64,000 bases of DNA from MWCR01 sp049325475 (GTDB lineage: Bacteria > Patescibacteriota > Patescibacteriia > 2-12-FULL-60-25). The notes under the pieces were generated by a model, which was not told the DNA's origin, ran no database searches, and worked only from the letters and a program-made list of their open reading frames with translations. The DNA lies in the NCBI GenBank assembly GCA_049325475.1, contig JBMOLN010000001.1, positions 1-64,000 on the forward strand, read 5' to 3'. Below, in pieces: positions 1 through 8,676 of the stretch (position 1 is its first letter; each line of letters begins with the position of its first letter). The position numbers and the translations under genes are program-made.

Positions 1-198
1 GCAAGACTAAACTCACCCCAAACCCCTCTCTTGAGATCAATAGAGGGGCTTGGCAAGACTAAACTCACCCCAAACCCCTCTCTTGAGATCAATAGAGGGG
101 CTTGTTTGCTTAGTATATAAAATAATTTAAGAATCGGTTTTAATCCCCCTTCTCTTATTCTTAAGAGAATTGGGGGCAGGGGGATGAGTTAGGATGTG
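1..198. repeat. Left tandem array and long direct repeat
   Basis: Two copies of a 52-bp unit start at 1 and 53. Each unit holds an inverted repeat, CCCCTCT paired with AGAGGGG around a 12-nt loop. A 94-bp tail with a second hairpin (CCCCCttCTCTT paired with AAGAGAAttGGGGG) follows. Positions 53-198 recur almost unchanged at 1965-2110, so the gene at 351-1688 lies between direct repeats. The array may extend left of the window. Confidence 0.9.
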
Positions 199-280
199 CT
201 TTGATGCGCTATTTTTAGCCAAAAAAGCTCCATAAAATTCAGCTTTTAGCTTGCAGCTTTTAGCTGATGGCTATCAGGTA

Positions 281-310
281 TTGACAAAAGTGCGGAAATT
301 TGCGTAAATG
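281..310 (+). promoter_or_regulatory. Promoter of the 351 gene
   Basis: A perfect -35 box TTGACA lies at 281-286, followed 17-18 nt later by a weak -10 (TAAATG, 305-310). The layout closely resembles the promoter at 10451-10479, which also reads TTGACAAAA and has a TGC before a TAAAT -10. The start codon with its AAGGAG site lies about 40 nt downstream. Confidence 0.6.
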
Positions 311-350
311 GGCTTAAACAAAGGAAAAATCCATCTTCAAGGAGATGACA

Positions 351-1688
351 ATGAACCGCACTTTGAAAACCCTCTTGGCTTTTGCTATCACGTTTTTGTT
401 TACCTGCCCGGCCAGTGCTGATCCGGTGAGCCCATTGCAGGCGTGCATGAGCGCATGCCAGAGCAAATTGGAAATTTGTTTTTCTCCGGATCAAACGGAT
501 ATCAGCCAGCTTTGCGTTGGCGTAACCGAGTGCCAGCCGCCGAATTTGTCCACCACGGACATTGCTACGGCGAGCACGCTACTTAAGCTTTGCATTACAG
601 GTCAGGCGCAGCATTGTCCGACCAACTGCCCTTCGGGCGGAACGGCAACGCCGCCGCCCAAGAAGACGGGCGGCGGTACAACGACTCCGCCGCGACGTCG
701 AAATCTGACACCAGAGGAGCAGTGCCATCAGCGGCGCGGTTATTGGGTGGTGAAAGATCAGATGAGCGGCGGACCGCTTTGCTTTACCAATCAGTATGCG
801 CATGAGCGCATTGATGTGTTGAATTTCCATCAAGTCCAATTGAATGACCGGGTAGCGGCTCTGGAAGAGCTGAAGCAGTTGCTGGCATCCGCAGTCATTG
901 TGGAGCCGCAATATGCCGCAGTGATCCGGCAGATGATTGCCGAGTATCCGGCGATGAAGGCGCAGGTAGAGCAAAACACGAACCGCATCAGCGGTCTGAC
1001 GGGAGTGGCCTACAACCATGAAGGTCGGCTGCAGAGGCTGGAAGGTGGTCAGGTGCCGGTGGGCGGTACAGTACTGCAGCCCGGTCAGCCGGTCCCGCCA
1101 ACGCAGCGCGTCGCGGTTCAGGCTGATGAGCATCAGCTTTCGGCACTGTTGCCTGGAATTTCCATTGGTCCGTATGTGACCGGCCAGGCGTACAAACTGT
1201 ACGATAAGTCGGGCGGCGGGCCGCTCTATGCTGTTGGAGGCGAAGCGCAAGTGAGTTGGGGCATCAGCACCAACGGACGCTGGCGTTTGGCCGGAATGTA
1301 CGGCTTGGGCTATGGCAATACCTACTTTGACAAGCACCTGACGCAGATGCACTACGGTGCGGGCGTCATGTACCAGGGTTTGTTTGGCTGGGATCCGCTT
1401 AGCCTTACCACCATGGTGTCGCATGTGCGCTACGATGCGAGTGATACGGATCATAAGCGCATGGGCTGGACGGGTGTGACTCTGGAGCCGCGCTTAACCG
1501 CATTTCAATCACGTGAACCGGGTGATGCTGAAAAGGGCGGACACGGATTCTTCTTCTTTGTCCGCGCCGGCGCCGGCCAAACCAAGGGCGTGCACGGACT
1601 GGATCTTGGCGAGCGCGAGGAGCCGGTCAAGAAGTTCGACATCCCCATGGCGGCCGGACTGGGCTACACATGGCTTTCTTTCTACTGA
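351..1688 (+). CDS. Secreted Cys-rich protein with porin-like C-terminus
   Basis: The function is unknown. The start at 351 is chosen because AAGGAG (339-344) sits 6 nt upstream; the in-frame ATG at 345 overlaps that site. Residues 1-24 form a signal peptide ending ASA. Next come a Cys motif C-x3-C-x6-C (about 32-43) and further cysteines, a Pro/Gly/Thr-rich basic linker (about 92-120), a heptad-like region (about 150-235) and a C-terminal part (265-445) rich in aromatic and Gly beta-strand-like segments that ends in Phe-Tyr. A terminal aromatic residue on such a domain is typical of outer-membrane barrels, which is odd for a cell thought to have one membrane. The gene is GC-richer than its neighbours, has its own promoter, ribosome site and terminator, and is framed by direct repeats; transfer is likely (inference). 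Confidence 0.8.
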   Translation: MNRTLKTLLAFAITFLFTCPASADPVSPLQACMSACQSKLEICFSPDQTDISQLCVGVTECQPPNLSTTDIATASTLLKLCITGQAQHCPTNCPSGGTATPPPKKTGGGTTTPPRRRNLTPEEQCHQRRGYWVVKDQMSGGPLCFTNQYAHERIDVLNFHQVQLNDRVAALEELKQLLASAVIVEPQYAAVIRQMIAEYPAMKAQVEQNTNRISGLTGVAYNHEGRLQRLEGGQVPVGGTVLQPGQPVPPTQRVAVQADEHQLSALLPGISIGPYVTGQAYKLYDKSGGGPLYAVGGEAQVSWGISTNGRWRLAGMYGLGYGNTYFDKHLTQMHYGAGVMYQGLFGWDPLSLTTMVSHVRYDASDTDHKRMGWTGVTLEPRLTAFQSREPGDAEKGGHGFFFFVRAGAGQTKGVHGLDLGEREEPVKKFDIPMAAGLGYTWLSFY

Positions 1689-1702
1689 TCCCTTAGGGAT
1701 CC

Positions 1703-1729
1703 AGCAGTTCTTCGGAGCTGCTTTTTTTT
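1703..1729 (+). terminator. Intrinsic terminator with UUCG loop
   Basis: An 8-bp stem (AGCAGTTC paired with GAGCTGCT) closes a TTCG tetraloop and is followed by eight T residues. It lies 15 nt after the stop codon of the preceding gene. Confidence 0.92.
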
Positions 1730-1740
1730 ACCATGATTAC

Positions 1741-1774
1741 CTTGACACGGTCGTTCGCGAACGACGTGTCTTGA
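1741..1774. mobile_element. TTCGCGAA palindrome, copy 1, with CTTGA duplication
   Basis: A 24-bp near-palindrome (1746-1769) contains the core GTCGTTCGCGAACGAC (1750-1765). It is bounded by CTTGA at 1741-1745 and again at 1770-1774, which looks like a 5-bp target duplication. The same core occurs at 9832 and 30194 and a variant lies at 44140. This is the only copy not at a tRNA; it follows the terminator of the preceding gene. Confidence 0.7.
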
Positions 1775-1808
1775 TTTTAAAATGATCAGCAGGATTATTT
1801 TTTTATTA

Positions 1809-2110
1809 GCAAGACTGAACTCACCCCAAACCCCTCTCTTGAGATCAATAGAGGGGCTTAGCAAGACTGAACTCACCCCAAACCCCTCTCTTGAGATCAA
1901 TAGAGGGGCTTAGCAAGACTGAACTCACCCCAAACCCCTCTCTTGAGATCAATAGAGGGGCTTAGCAAGACTGAACTCACCCCAAACCCCTCTCTTGAGA
2001 TCAATAGAGGGGCTTGTTTGCTTAGTATATAAAATAATTTAAGAATCGGTTTTAATCCCCCTTCTCTTATTCTTAAGAGAATTGGGGGCAGGGGGATGAG
2101 TTAGGATGTG
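1809..2110. repeat. Right tandem array (4 x 52 bp) and direct repeat tail
   Basis: Four 52-bp units start at 1809, 1861, 1913 and 1965. They are followed by the same 94-bp tail seen at the left end. Units differ from the left array mainly by A to G in ACTAAAC. The units have no spacers and strong internal hairpins, so this is not a CRISPR. Recombination with 1-198 would delete or amplify the intervening gene. 2111-2211 holds nothing recognisable beyond the holB upstream region. Confidence 0.92.
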
Positions 2111-2211
2111 GCCAAGTCTGACTGCCAGCGGAGCGGGGTGACTTGAGCCGCGCCGAAGGTTCCGGGTGGGTTTGGTTAGCCTAAGAATTTGGCTTATGCT
2201 AGACTTGGCGT

Positions 2212-3165
2212 ATGGCAATAAAAACAGATGATATAATCGGTCATGGCCGAGTTTTACAGCTTTTGGATAGATGGGCAGCCGACCCGGCTTTTTCTTATTT
2301 GTTTTCCGGGCCGGCGCATATCGGTAAACACCTTATCGCCGAAAGGCTGGTGAGGGGATTGCTGGATTATGATTTGGAAAGGCCACTCAATATTCATCCG
2401 GATGTTTTAATATTCGAGCCCGAAGAAGGCAAAAAGGATGTTGCGGTTAAGCTGGTCAGAGAATTGCGCAGCCGTATGTATTCCCGGCCGCAAATCGCAA
2501 AACGGATTGTAGCGTATATCCCATTTATGGATCGTTTGAATGAGGAGGGTTTTAATGCGCTCTTGAAAGTTATGGAAGAACCGCCGGCGGGTGCAGTCTT
2601 CATCGCGGTCGCGGAACAATTAAATCGTATTCCGGCAACTGTTTTGAGCCGGACGGTGCACGTGAGACTGGGAATTATTCCCCGCAATGAGATGGCAGAG
2701 GGACTGATAAAAAAAGGTTTAGATAAAAATAAGGTTCAAGAGATGTCGCGATCAGCGCATGGAAAGCCGGGTATGGTTTTGGGGGAAGGTCATAATTATG
2801 AAGAATTGGAAGCTTTGGCGCGTAGATTTGCGTACGCCGAATCTTTGGGAAAAAGATATACGGTAATCGATGATATGCGCAGAGTTGCGGAATCAGCAGA
2901 AGATCCTGCGCGAGGCTGGAGAGATGTTTTGTGCACTTGCCAGCAAGTTTTGAGTTCGGATTTGGGAAAAAACGAAAAAAATTATATAATACTGGGGCAA
3001 GGTGTTAATGACGCACTGCAGTCAATCGGCGGAGCCATTTCGCCAAAGTATTTTTTGGATGCGGCGGCACTTAATGCGAAGCTGGGATTTGTGCCTAAGC
3101 CCGGATTAAAACCACGAAAATTTTCATTATCTTTAGAAACAACCAATAAATCATTTTTATTATGA
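2212..3165 (+). CDS. holB: DNA polymerase III delta-prime subunit
   Basis: This is a clamp-loader subunit of the replicative polymerase (AAA+ fold, cytoplasmic). The N-terminal GPAHIGKH (about residues 37-44) matches the P-loop position in degenerate form, as is usual for delta-prime. The segment FNALLKVMEEPP (about 108-119) and the sensor/SRC-type motif PATVLSRT (about 141-148) are characteristic. Length is 317 residues, normal for the family. A TATGCT -10-like box lies 11 nt before the ATG, and there is no Shine-Dalgarno site. The stop overlaps the next ATG by 4 nt (ATGA), suggesting coupling. Confidence 0.92.
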   Translation: MAIKTDDIIGHGRVLQLLDRWAADPAFSYLFSGPAHIGKHLIAERLVRGLLDYDLERPLNIHPDVLIFEPEEGKKDVAVKLVRELRSRMYSRPQIAKRIVAYIPFMDRLNEEGFNALLKVMEEPPAGAVFIAVAEQLNRIPATVLSRTVHVRLGIIPRNEMAEGLIKKGLDKNKVQEMSRSAHGKPGMVLGEGHNYEELEALARRFAYAESLGKRYTVIDDMRRVAESAEDPARGWRDVLCTCQQVLSSDLGKNEKNYIILGQGVNDALQSIGGAISPKYFLDAAALNAKLGFVPKPGLKPRKFSLSLETTNKSFLL

Positions 3166-4289
3166 ACAACTCAAATCGTCGCACGTCCCACGTCGCACGT
3201 CCCACGTCGATGTTGGAATTATCCAGTATTAAATTGATATTGACCGTTTTTGTAGGTATGGCTTTGCTGGGGCAGGGGTGTTTTGCACCAAAGAAGGCTG
3301 TATCGCCCACAGGGCCTGATATGGGTATCTGGAAGTCTTCGGACAGAGGGCAGACCTGGGTGCATAAAAAGGCTTTAATAAACGGCCCGACTTTAACTGC
3401 CGATGCGGCTAATTTTGGCGTGCAGGCCATTGAAATGGATCCGCAAGACAGGCAGGCGGTTTATCTTGGAACAATAGAAAATGGTTTGGTTTATACATAT
3501 GACGGCGGAGATTCTTGGCAAAGGTCAGCGGCGCTGGAAGCAACTGATGTGCGGGATGTGGCAATCGACTCCAAGAATAAGTGTACTGTCTATGCGGTTT
3601 CGGCCAATAAGATTTACAAAACCGAGACCTGCGGACGTGATTGGGAAACAGCTTTCTTTGACCCCAGAACGGATAAAATATTTACTCAAGTTGTTGTTGA
3701 CTGGTTTAATCCCACAATTATTTATGCGGGAACTGATGCGGGGGATATCTTTAAGTCAACAGATGAGGGTGTTTCATGGCAGGTTGTAAAGCGTGCCAAT
3801 GCCAATATTACGCATTTGGTCATTAATCCGCAGGATTCCAGGGTTATTTATGCGGGAACATATGGCGACGGTATTTGGAAGAGTTTGGACGCGGGCATTA
3901 CCTGGACACAGATCAGGAAAGAGTTTGGCGATATCGGAGATGCCAGACGGGTGCTTAAGATCGTTCCGCATCCGGCTGATGCCAGCAGGTTTTATTTAGT
4001 GCATAAAGACGGTATTGCCATGACGCCGGATAATGGCGCTACTTGGGAAGCTTTGACTTTGGTGACTGACATTGGCGAGAATAAAGTTACGGATCTGGCA
4101 ATTGATAATAATGATCCCAGTAAAATGGTTTATACCGGACCAACGGCATTGGTCTTTACGCAAGATGCAGGCAAAACCTGGGAAGTTAAGAAATTACCGA
4201 CAGCAAATCATGGGTCGGTTGTGCTGATTGATCCGGCCGATGGGAACAATGTTTATTTGGGGATTTTACCGGCTAAAAGAACGCGATAA
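3162..4289 (+). CDS. BNR/sialidase-repeat lipoprotein
   Basis: This is a predicted surface lipoprotein with a beta-propeller of BNR-type repeats. At least five Asp-box-like motifs (S-x-D-x-G-x-T/S-W) are spaced along residues 55-360, as in photosystem assembly factor Ycf48-like and sialidase-type propellers. A hydrophobic helix ends in a lipobox LGQGC near residue 40. Residues 5-16 are encoded by a word-like intergenic repeat (3175-3209, CACGTC units). The in-frame ATG at 3210 would exclude the repeat and give a conventional lipoprotein signal, but the ATG at 3162 overlaps the holB stop. The ligand is unknown. Confidence 0.85.
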   Translation: MNNSNRRTSHVARPTSMLELSSIKLILTVFVGMALLGQGCFAPKKAVSPTGPDMGIWKSSDRGQTWVHKKALINGPTLTADAANFGVQAIEMDPQDRQAVYLGTIENGLVYTYDGGDSWQRSAALEATDVRDVAIDSKNKCTVYAVSANKIYKTETCGRDWETAFFDPRTDKIFTQVVVDWFNPTIIYAGTDAGDIFKSTDEGVSWQVVKRANANITHLVINPQDSRVIYAGTYGDGIWKSLDAGITWTQIRKEFGDIGDARRVLKIVPHPADASRFYLVHKDGIAMTPDNGATWEALTLVTDIGENKVTDLAIDNNDPSKMVYTGPTALVFTQDAGKTWEVKKLPTANHGSVVLIDPADGNNVYLGILPAKRTR

Positions 4290-4312
4290 CTGATCGAACC
4301 ACGTCGCGTTAA

Positions 4313-4372
4313 AGCGATACGAATTTCGAATACGTGTAACGTGTAACGTGTATCGTGTAACGTATTACGCTA
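4313..4372. repeat. Word-like repeat family B (TGTAACG/TGTATCG)
   Basis: This is a run of 10-nt units of the form ACGTGTAACG or ACGTGTATCG. It is followed at 4415-4440 by GTACC/GTACT words. The same words recur at 26653-26765, 34404-34455, 38401-38570 and 39881-40005. The rest of 4290-4521 holds nothing else recognisable. Confidence 0.8.
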
Positions 4373-4521
4373 AGGGTTAGAATTTGGAATTTAGAATATA
4401 GTATCTGAGCTCTGAGTACCGGGTACAGGGTACTAAGCTAAGACTACGGACTGCGATTAAGCTCGCCAAGGTGCTTGGAGTTGACGAAAGTGCCGGATTA
4501 TTGCACAATATGCATACAAAT

Positions 4522-5076
4522 ATGAGCAATTATATCCAAGATGCGGAACAGAATTTTAAGCCGGTTATCGAGCATTTTGCCAAAGAATTAAAGAATTTAC
4601 GCACCAACCGCGCTTCGGCCGAGTTGGTAGAGGATATTAAAGTGGAAGCATACGGGCAGACCATGGATTTAAAGGGCGTGGCTTCGATTACCGTGCCGGA
4701 TGCGCGTACTATTCAGATAGAGCCTTGGGATAAAAATCTTGTAAAAGATATAGATAAAGCCATCACTGTTTCGGGTTTGGGGATTACGCCCAAAGTTGCC
4801 GGTACTGTGATTCATTTGAATTTGCCGCCCATGACCGAGGAAAACCGCAAAGAGCTGGTAAAACTTATCGGACAAAAGGCTGAACAGGCCAGAATTTCAA
4901 TCCGCAATCAGCGCGAGGAAGTCCGCGAACAGATTCAAAAAGATGAAAAAGCCAAAGCCATTACCGAAGATGAACGATATAATTTTTTGGAGCAGTTGGA
5001 TAAAAAGGTGGCTCAATATAACGAGGAGATAGAAAAATTGTCTGAAGAGAAATCCAAAGATATTATGGCGATATAA
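4522..5076 (+). CDS. frr: Ribosome recycling factor
   Basis: RRF splits the post-termination ribosome together with EF-G. The protein is 184 residues from the ATG at 4522 (MSNYIQDAEQNF), the usual family length. In-frame starts at 4471 and 4510 would add residues with no counterpart in the family. Visible landmarks are NLRTNRAS (about 26-33), the domain II stretch, and the charged C-terminal helix with NQREEVREQIQK. No Shine-Dalgarno site precedes the start. Confidence 0.96.
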   Translation: MSNYIQDAEQNFKPVIEHFAKELKNLRTNRASAELVEDIKVEAYGQTMDLKGVASITVPDARTIQIEPWDKNLVKDIDKAITVSGLGITPKVAGTVIHLNLPPMTEENRKELVKLIGQKAEQARISIRNQREEVREQIQKDEKAKAITEDERYNFLEQLDKKVAQYNEEIEKLSEEKSKDIMAI

Positions 5077-5079
5077 ATA

Positions 5080-5159
5080 TACGTAATCCAGTGTATCCGT
5101 TAAACCGTTATCACGAGTTAGCTCTGGATAACGGATTAACAGGACTGCGTGTTAACGTA
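5080..5159. repeat. Intergenic repeat family A, copy 1
   Basis: This 80-bp element between frr and glyS begins TACGTAATCCAG and ends GTTAACGTA. It carries the internal words CCGTTATCACGAGTTA and CTCTGGATAACGG. Related copies lie at 6535, 21940, 24981, 41955 and 46101. The ends are roughly inverted. Confidence 0.75.
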
Positions 5160-5162
5160 AAT

Positions 5163-6533
5163 ATGTCTAAGAAAGAAAAAAATGAGAAAATGGAAAAGTT
5201 AGTCGCGCTGTGTAAACGGCGCGGATTTGTCTATCCCGGTTCAGAGATTTACGGCGGGTTGGCTAATACCTGGGATTACGGGCCTTATGGAGTCCAGCTC
5301 AAGAAAAATATAATTGATGCCTGGTGGAGAAGTTTTGTGACAGGCAGGGCGGATATGGTTGGCATGGACTCGGCGATATTTATGAATCCCAAGGTTTGGG
5401 AAGCATCCGGTCACGTTGATAATTTTACGGATCCTTTGGTGGATTGCAAAAAATGCAAAGAACGTTTTAGGGCGGATCATCTGGCGGAGGATAATAATAT
5501 CCCTCTTGATCAAGTCGTTAAGCTCAAGTGTCCGAATTGCGGGGGCGAGCTGACTGATCCCAGAACTTTTAATTTGCTTTTTGAAACGCATATCGGACCG
5601 GTCAGCAAAGACGCGCGTCCGGTTTATCTGCGCGGAGAAATCGCGCAAGGCATGTTTGCTAATTTTAAAAATGTAATTGACAGCATGAGAGTGAGGTTGC
5701 CTTTTGGCATTGCGCAATACGGCAAAGCGTTTCGTAATGAAATAACGGCCGGAAATTATTTATTCAGGCAGGTTGAGTTCAATCTTATGGAACTGGAATA
5801 TTTTATCGCTCCGCCGAAGGACGACGGCGAATGGCAAGAAGTTTTTGAGCATTGGCTAGGGCAGATGAAGGAATGGCTTAGATTTTTGGGTGTAAAGGAC
5901 GAGGAATTGTATTTTCATGAAATTCCGGAAGATGAGAGAGCTTTTTATTCAAAAAGAACCGTTGATATTGAATATCATTATCCTTTTGGTTTAAAAGAAC
6001 TCTATGGATTGGCGTATCGTACTGATTATGATTTGAAGCGCCACATGGATGCTTCCGGCATCGATTTGCGCTATACGGATCCAATGACAGGGGAAAAAGT
6101 TTTACCGCATGTGATTGAACCGACGTTTGGCATAGACAGGACTTTTTTGGTTTCAATGCTTTCTGCGTACCGCGAGGAGGAAGCTCCAACCGCGGAAAAA
6201 GGCGAGACGGATGTCAGAGTGGTCTTGGATTTGCCATATGCCTTGGCGCCCGTGCAAGTTGCGATTTTGCCGCTTTCCAAGAAAGAACCGCTTACAGATA
6301 TCGCGAAAAAGCTGGATGCGGAATTAAGGCCGAATTTCAGGGTGGAATATGATGAAACGGGTTCAATCGGCAAGAGGTACCGCCGGCAAGATGAGATTGG
6401 TACGCCATTTTGCGTAACTGTTGATTTTGAGACTGATAATGATAAATCCGTGACCTTAAGAGATCGAAATTCCATGAAGCAAGAGCGCGTATTACTGGCT
6501 GAACTCGCGGATAAACTGAAGGAAAAATTATAA
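5163..6533 (+). CDS. glyS: Glycyl-tRNA synthetase, dimeric type
   Basis: This class II synthetase charges tRNA-Gly. The 456-residue length and N-terminal RRGFVYPGSEIYGG (about 19-32) match the single-chain alpha2 enzyme rather than the alpha/beta type. A putative zinc pair lies in DCKKCKER and KCPNCGGE. Motif 2 (FRNEI about residues 189-193) and motif 3 region PTFGIDR are present, followed by the anticodon-binding domain from about 365. The start at 5163 excludes an upstream open stretch that is only repeat-family A sequence. Confidence 0.96.
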   Translation: MSKKEKNEKMEKLVALCKRRGFVYPGSEIYGGLANTWDYGPYGVQLKKNIIDAWWRSFVTGRADMVGMDSAIFMNPKVWEASGHVDNFTDPLVDCKKCKERFRADHLAEDNNIPLDQVVKLKCPNCGGELTDPRTFNLLFETHIGPVSKDARPVYLRGEIAQGMFANFKNVIDSMRVRLPFGIAQYGKAFRNEITAGNYLFRQVEFNLMELEYFIAPPKDDGEWQEVFEHWLGQMKEWLRFLGVKDEELYFHEIPEDERAFYSKRTVDIEYHYPFGLKELYGLAYRTDYDLKRHMDASGIDLRYTDPMTGEKVLPHVIEPTFGIDRTFLVSMLSAYREEEAPTAEKGETDVRVVLDLPYALAPVQVAILPLSKKEPLTDIAKKLDAELRPNFRVEYDETGSIGKRYRRQDEIGTPFCVTVDFETDNDKSVTLRDRNSMKQERVLLAELADKLKEKL

Positions 6534-6534
6534 T

Positions 6535-6612
6535 TACGTTATCCAGTGATCCAGTTGATCCGTTTATAACGAGTCAACTCTGGTTAACGGGATAACGGGA
6601 GCACGGATTAAC
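6535..6612. repeat. Intergenic repeat family A, copy 2
   Basis: This element between glyS and the M16 peptidase begins TACGTTATCCAGTG and ends CGGATTAACC. It shares the words ACGAGTCAACTCTGGTTAACGG with the copies at 21940 and 41955. Confidence 0.75.
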
Positions 6613-6615
6613 CCA

Positions 6616-7914
6616 ATGCAATTAAATATGAGCAGTAAACCTATACAAAAGACATTAAAAAACGGAATGACATTGATTACCGCTCCGCAAGACGGTGCGC
6701 GTTCAATGACTTTGTTAGTATTTGTAAAAGTCGGTTCAAGATATGAAACGGCTAAAATGAACGGAGCTGCGCATTTTGTTGAACATCTGATGTTTAAAGG
6801 AACCGCAAAACGTCCGAATACGATCGACATCTCCAAAGAATTGGATAGATATGGTGCTGAATATAATGCTTATACGGGAAAGGATATAACCGGGTATTAC
6901 ATAAAAATGGATGCGGAACATACGGAAGTGGCCATCGATATGCTGCACGATATGCTGTTTCATTCCAAATTTGATCCGGAAGAGATTGAGCGTGAGCGGA
7001 CAGTGATTTTAGAGGAAATTAACATGTATGAAGACAATCCGCGCGATCATATAGCGGATATGCTGGAAGATGCCATGTTTTCGGGCTCAACACTGGGCCG
7101 TAATATTGCAGGAACGCGTAAAACTGTCAGAGAGATGCCGCGTAAAGATTTGCAGCAATTTCATCATAATTATTATATTCCGGAGCGCATGACCGTGATT
7201 TTGGCAGGGAAAATAAAACCCGGGGTACAGAAAATGTTTGAAAAGACATTTGGCTCGGTCGCTATGCCAAAAGACAGGCAGGATCAGCCATTCACTTGCT
7301 ATGTTAAGCCGAAAAAGCTCATTAAAACAATTGCGTTTCAAGATAAGCAAACCGAGCAGGTTCAGCTCTCTCTGGGATTTTTTGGCATTGCTTACGGCCA
7401 TAAAGACAGATCTGCGGCCGGTTTGTTATCCCTAATATTAGGGGGTGGAATGTCGTCCAGATTGTTTACGGAAATACGCGAAAGAAGGGGTTTGTGCTAT
7501 GCGATTCGTGCCAGTCATGAATCATTGGAAGATACGGGAATATTGACAATATCCGCTGGACTTGATAAATCGCGTCTTAAGGAAGCAGTGGATGCAATTT
7601 ATGTTGAGCTGAATAAAGTTATGCAAAAGCCTGTTTTAAAGGATGAATTAAGCAGGGCCAAGGAACAGATTCAGGGAAGGATGGCTTTGGCTTTTGAGGA
7701 TACAGCGGCCAGAGCCGAGTGGTATGGCAGGGGCTGGTTTTATGAGCGGAGTTTGGAGACACCGGAGCAAAAATTGAAAAAAATTAATAAAGTGACTGAT
7801 AAGGATATACAAAAGCTGGCAAGGCAGATATTGAATCCGAGGATGATGGTTGCGGCGGCGATAGGCCCGCTGGGCAAGCAAACTAATTTTAAAAAGATAA
7901 TTGACTGGAAATGA
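6616..7914 (+). CDS. M16 family zinc metallopeptidase
   Basis: This is an insulinase/processing-peptidase family protein of 432 residues. It carries the inverted zinc motif HFVEH at residues 53-57 (H53, E56, H57), with a third ligand expected in the Glu-rich segment near 130-137. The inactive-half landmark GGGMSSRLF-EIRE-RGLCY (about 276-296) is typical of the second M16 domain. Substrates are unknown. Translation could also start at 6628 (MSSKP). The stop overlaps the tpiA ATG (7911), so the two are probably co-translated. Confidence 0.93.
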   Translation: MQLNMSSKPIQKTLKNGMTLITAPQDGARSMTLLVFVKVGSRYETAKMNGAAHFVEHLMFKGTAKRPNTIDISKELDRYGAEYNAYTGKDITGYYIKMDAEHTEVAIDMLHDMLFHSKFDPEEIERERTVILEEINMYEDNPRDHIADMLEDAMFSGSTLGRNIAGTRKTVREMPRKDLQQFHHNYYIPERMTVILAGKIKPGVQKMFEKTFGSVAMPKDRQDQPFTCYVKPKKLIKTIAFQDKQTEQVQLSLGFFGIAYGHKDRSAAGLLSLILGGGMSSRLFTEIRERRGLCYAIRASHESLEDTGILTISAGLDKSRLKEAVDAIYVELNKVMQKPVLKDELSRAKEQIQGRMALAFEDTAARAEWYGRGWFYERSLETPEQKLKKINKVTDKDIQKLARQILNPRMMVAAAIGPLGKQTNFKKIIDWK

Positions 7915-8675
7915 TTATGCGCATTTTATTAATCGCAAACTGGAAAATGCATTATGGCCCCATTAAAGCCGGGGGCTGGATTCGTGCATTTAGACGGGAG
8001 AGATTGCCGAAGGATGTGGATATAGCGGTTGCTGTTCCGCACATCTCTTTGGCGGCCGCCAGAGCATCTTTAGGGCGCGCTTCCATCCCCGCTCTCGCGG
8101 CTCAAAATTCATTTTGGGAAATTGACGGTTCATATACCGGCGAAGTTTCACCGGCCATGCTTCAAGAATTGGGCGTGCAGTATTGCTTGGTCGGCCACAG
8201 TGAAAGACGCGAATATCTGGGTGAAACGGATGATATGGTTGCAAAAAAAGCGGCGGCATTGCAAAAAGCGGGTATTGTGCCGGTAATTTGCGTTGGTGAA
8301 ACTTTGGCGCAATTCAAACGAAATGAAACCAAGAAGGTTTTAAAGCAGCAAACCGCCGCCGCGATAGCCAAGCTGGATCCTGATGCAAAGACGGAATTTG
8401 TTTTAGCTTATGAACCGATATGGGCAATCGGTACGGGCAAGGCCTGCCCTTCGCAAACAGCCAGAGAGGCGCATGAGGTGATAAAGAGCGTTATCGCCAA
8501 GAAAATGGGTGAAAAAACAGCAGAAAAGATAAGAGTTATTTATGGAGGATCTGTTGATGTTAATAACATAAGCGAGTATTTGACAACTACGGGAATAAGC
8601 GGCGCTTTGGTTGGAGGGGCATCGTTGGATCCGCGTGTTTTCGGCTTATTATGCAGAACCGCGCACCCCGCATAA
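7911..8675 (+). CDS. tpiA: Triosephosphate isomerase
   Basis: This glycolytic TIM barrel interconverts dihydroxyacetone phosphate and glyceraldehyde 3-phosphate. The protein has the substrate Lys in ANWKMH, the catalytic His in LVGHSERR, the catalytic Glu in AYEPIWAIGTG (with the mobile loop) and the phosphate-binding IYGGSV and LVGGASL. The length of 254 residues is typical. An alternative start lies at 7917. The gene overlaps the preceding peptidase stop by 4 nt, and the next gene starts 1 nt after its stop. Confidence 0.97.
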   Translation: MIMRILLIANWKMHYGPIKAGGWIRAFRRERLPKDVDIAVAVPHISLAAARASLGRASIPALAAQNSFWEIDGSYTGEVSPAMLQELGVQYCLVGHSERREYLGETDDMVAKKAAALQKAGIVPVICVGETLAQFKRNETKKVLKQQTAAAIAKLDPDAKTEFVLAYEPIWAIGTGKACPSQTAREAHEVIKSVIAKKMGEKTAEKIRVIYGGSVDVNNISEYLTTTGISGALVGGASLDPRVFGLLCRTAHPA

Positions 8676-8676
8676 C

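Noticed and set aside
579..1454. 291-residue open frame on the minus strand
   Set aside because: It is antisense to the secreted-protein gene, is Arg/His/Leu-rich without a domain, and has no start signals. The plus-strand gene has signal peptide, ribosome site and terminator.
1809..2016. Tandem 52-bp array as a CRISPR
   Set aside because: Units are contiguous with no spacers, each has a strong internal hairpin, and no cas gene is nearby.
5091..5162. GTG start upstream of glyS
   Set aside because: The extra 24 residues are encoded wholly by a family A repeat and do not match the synthetase N-terminus.
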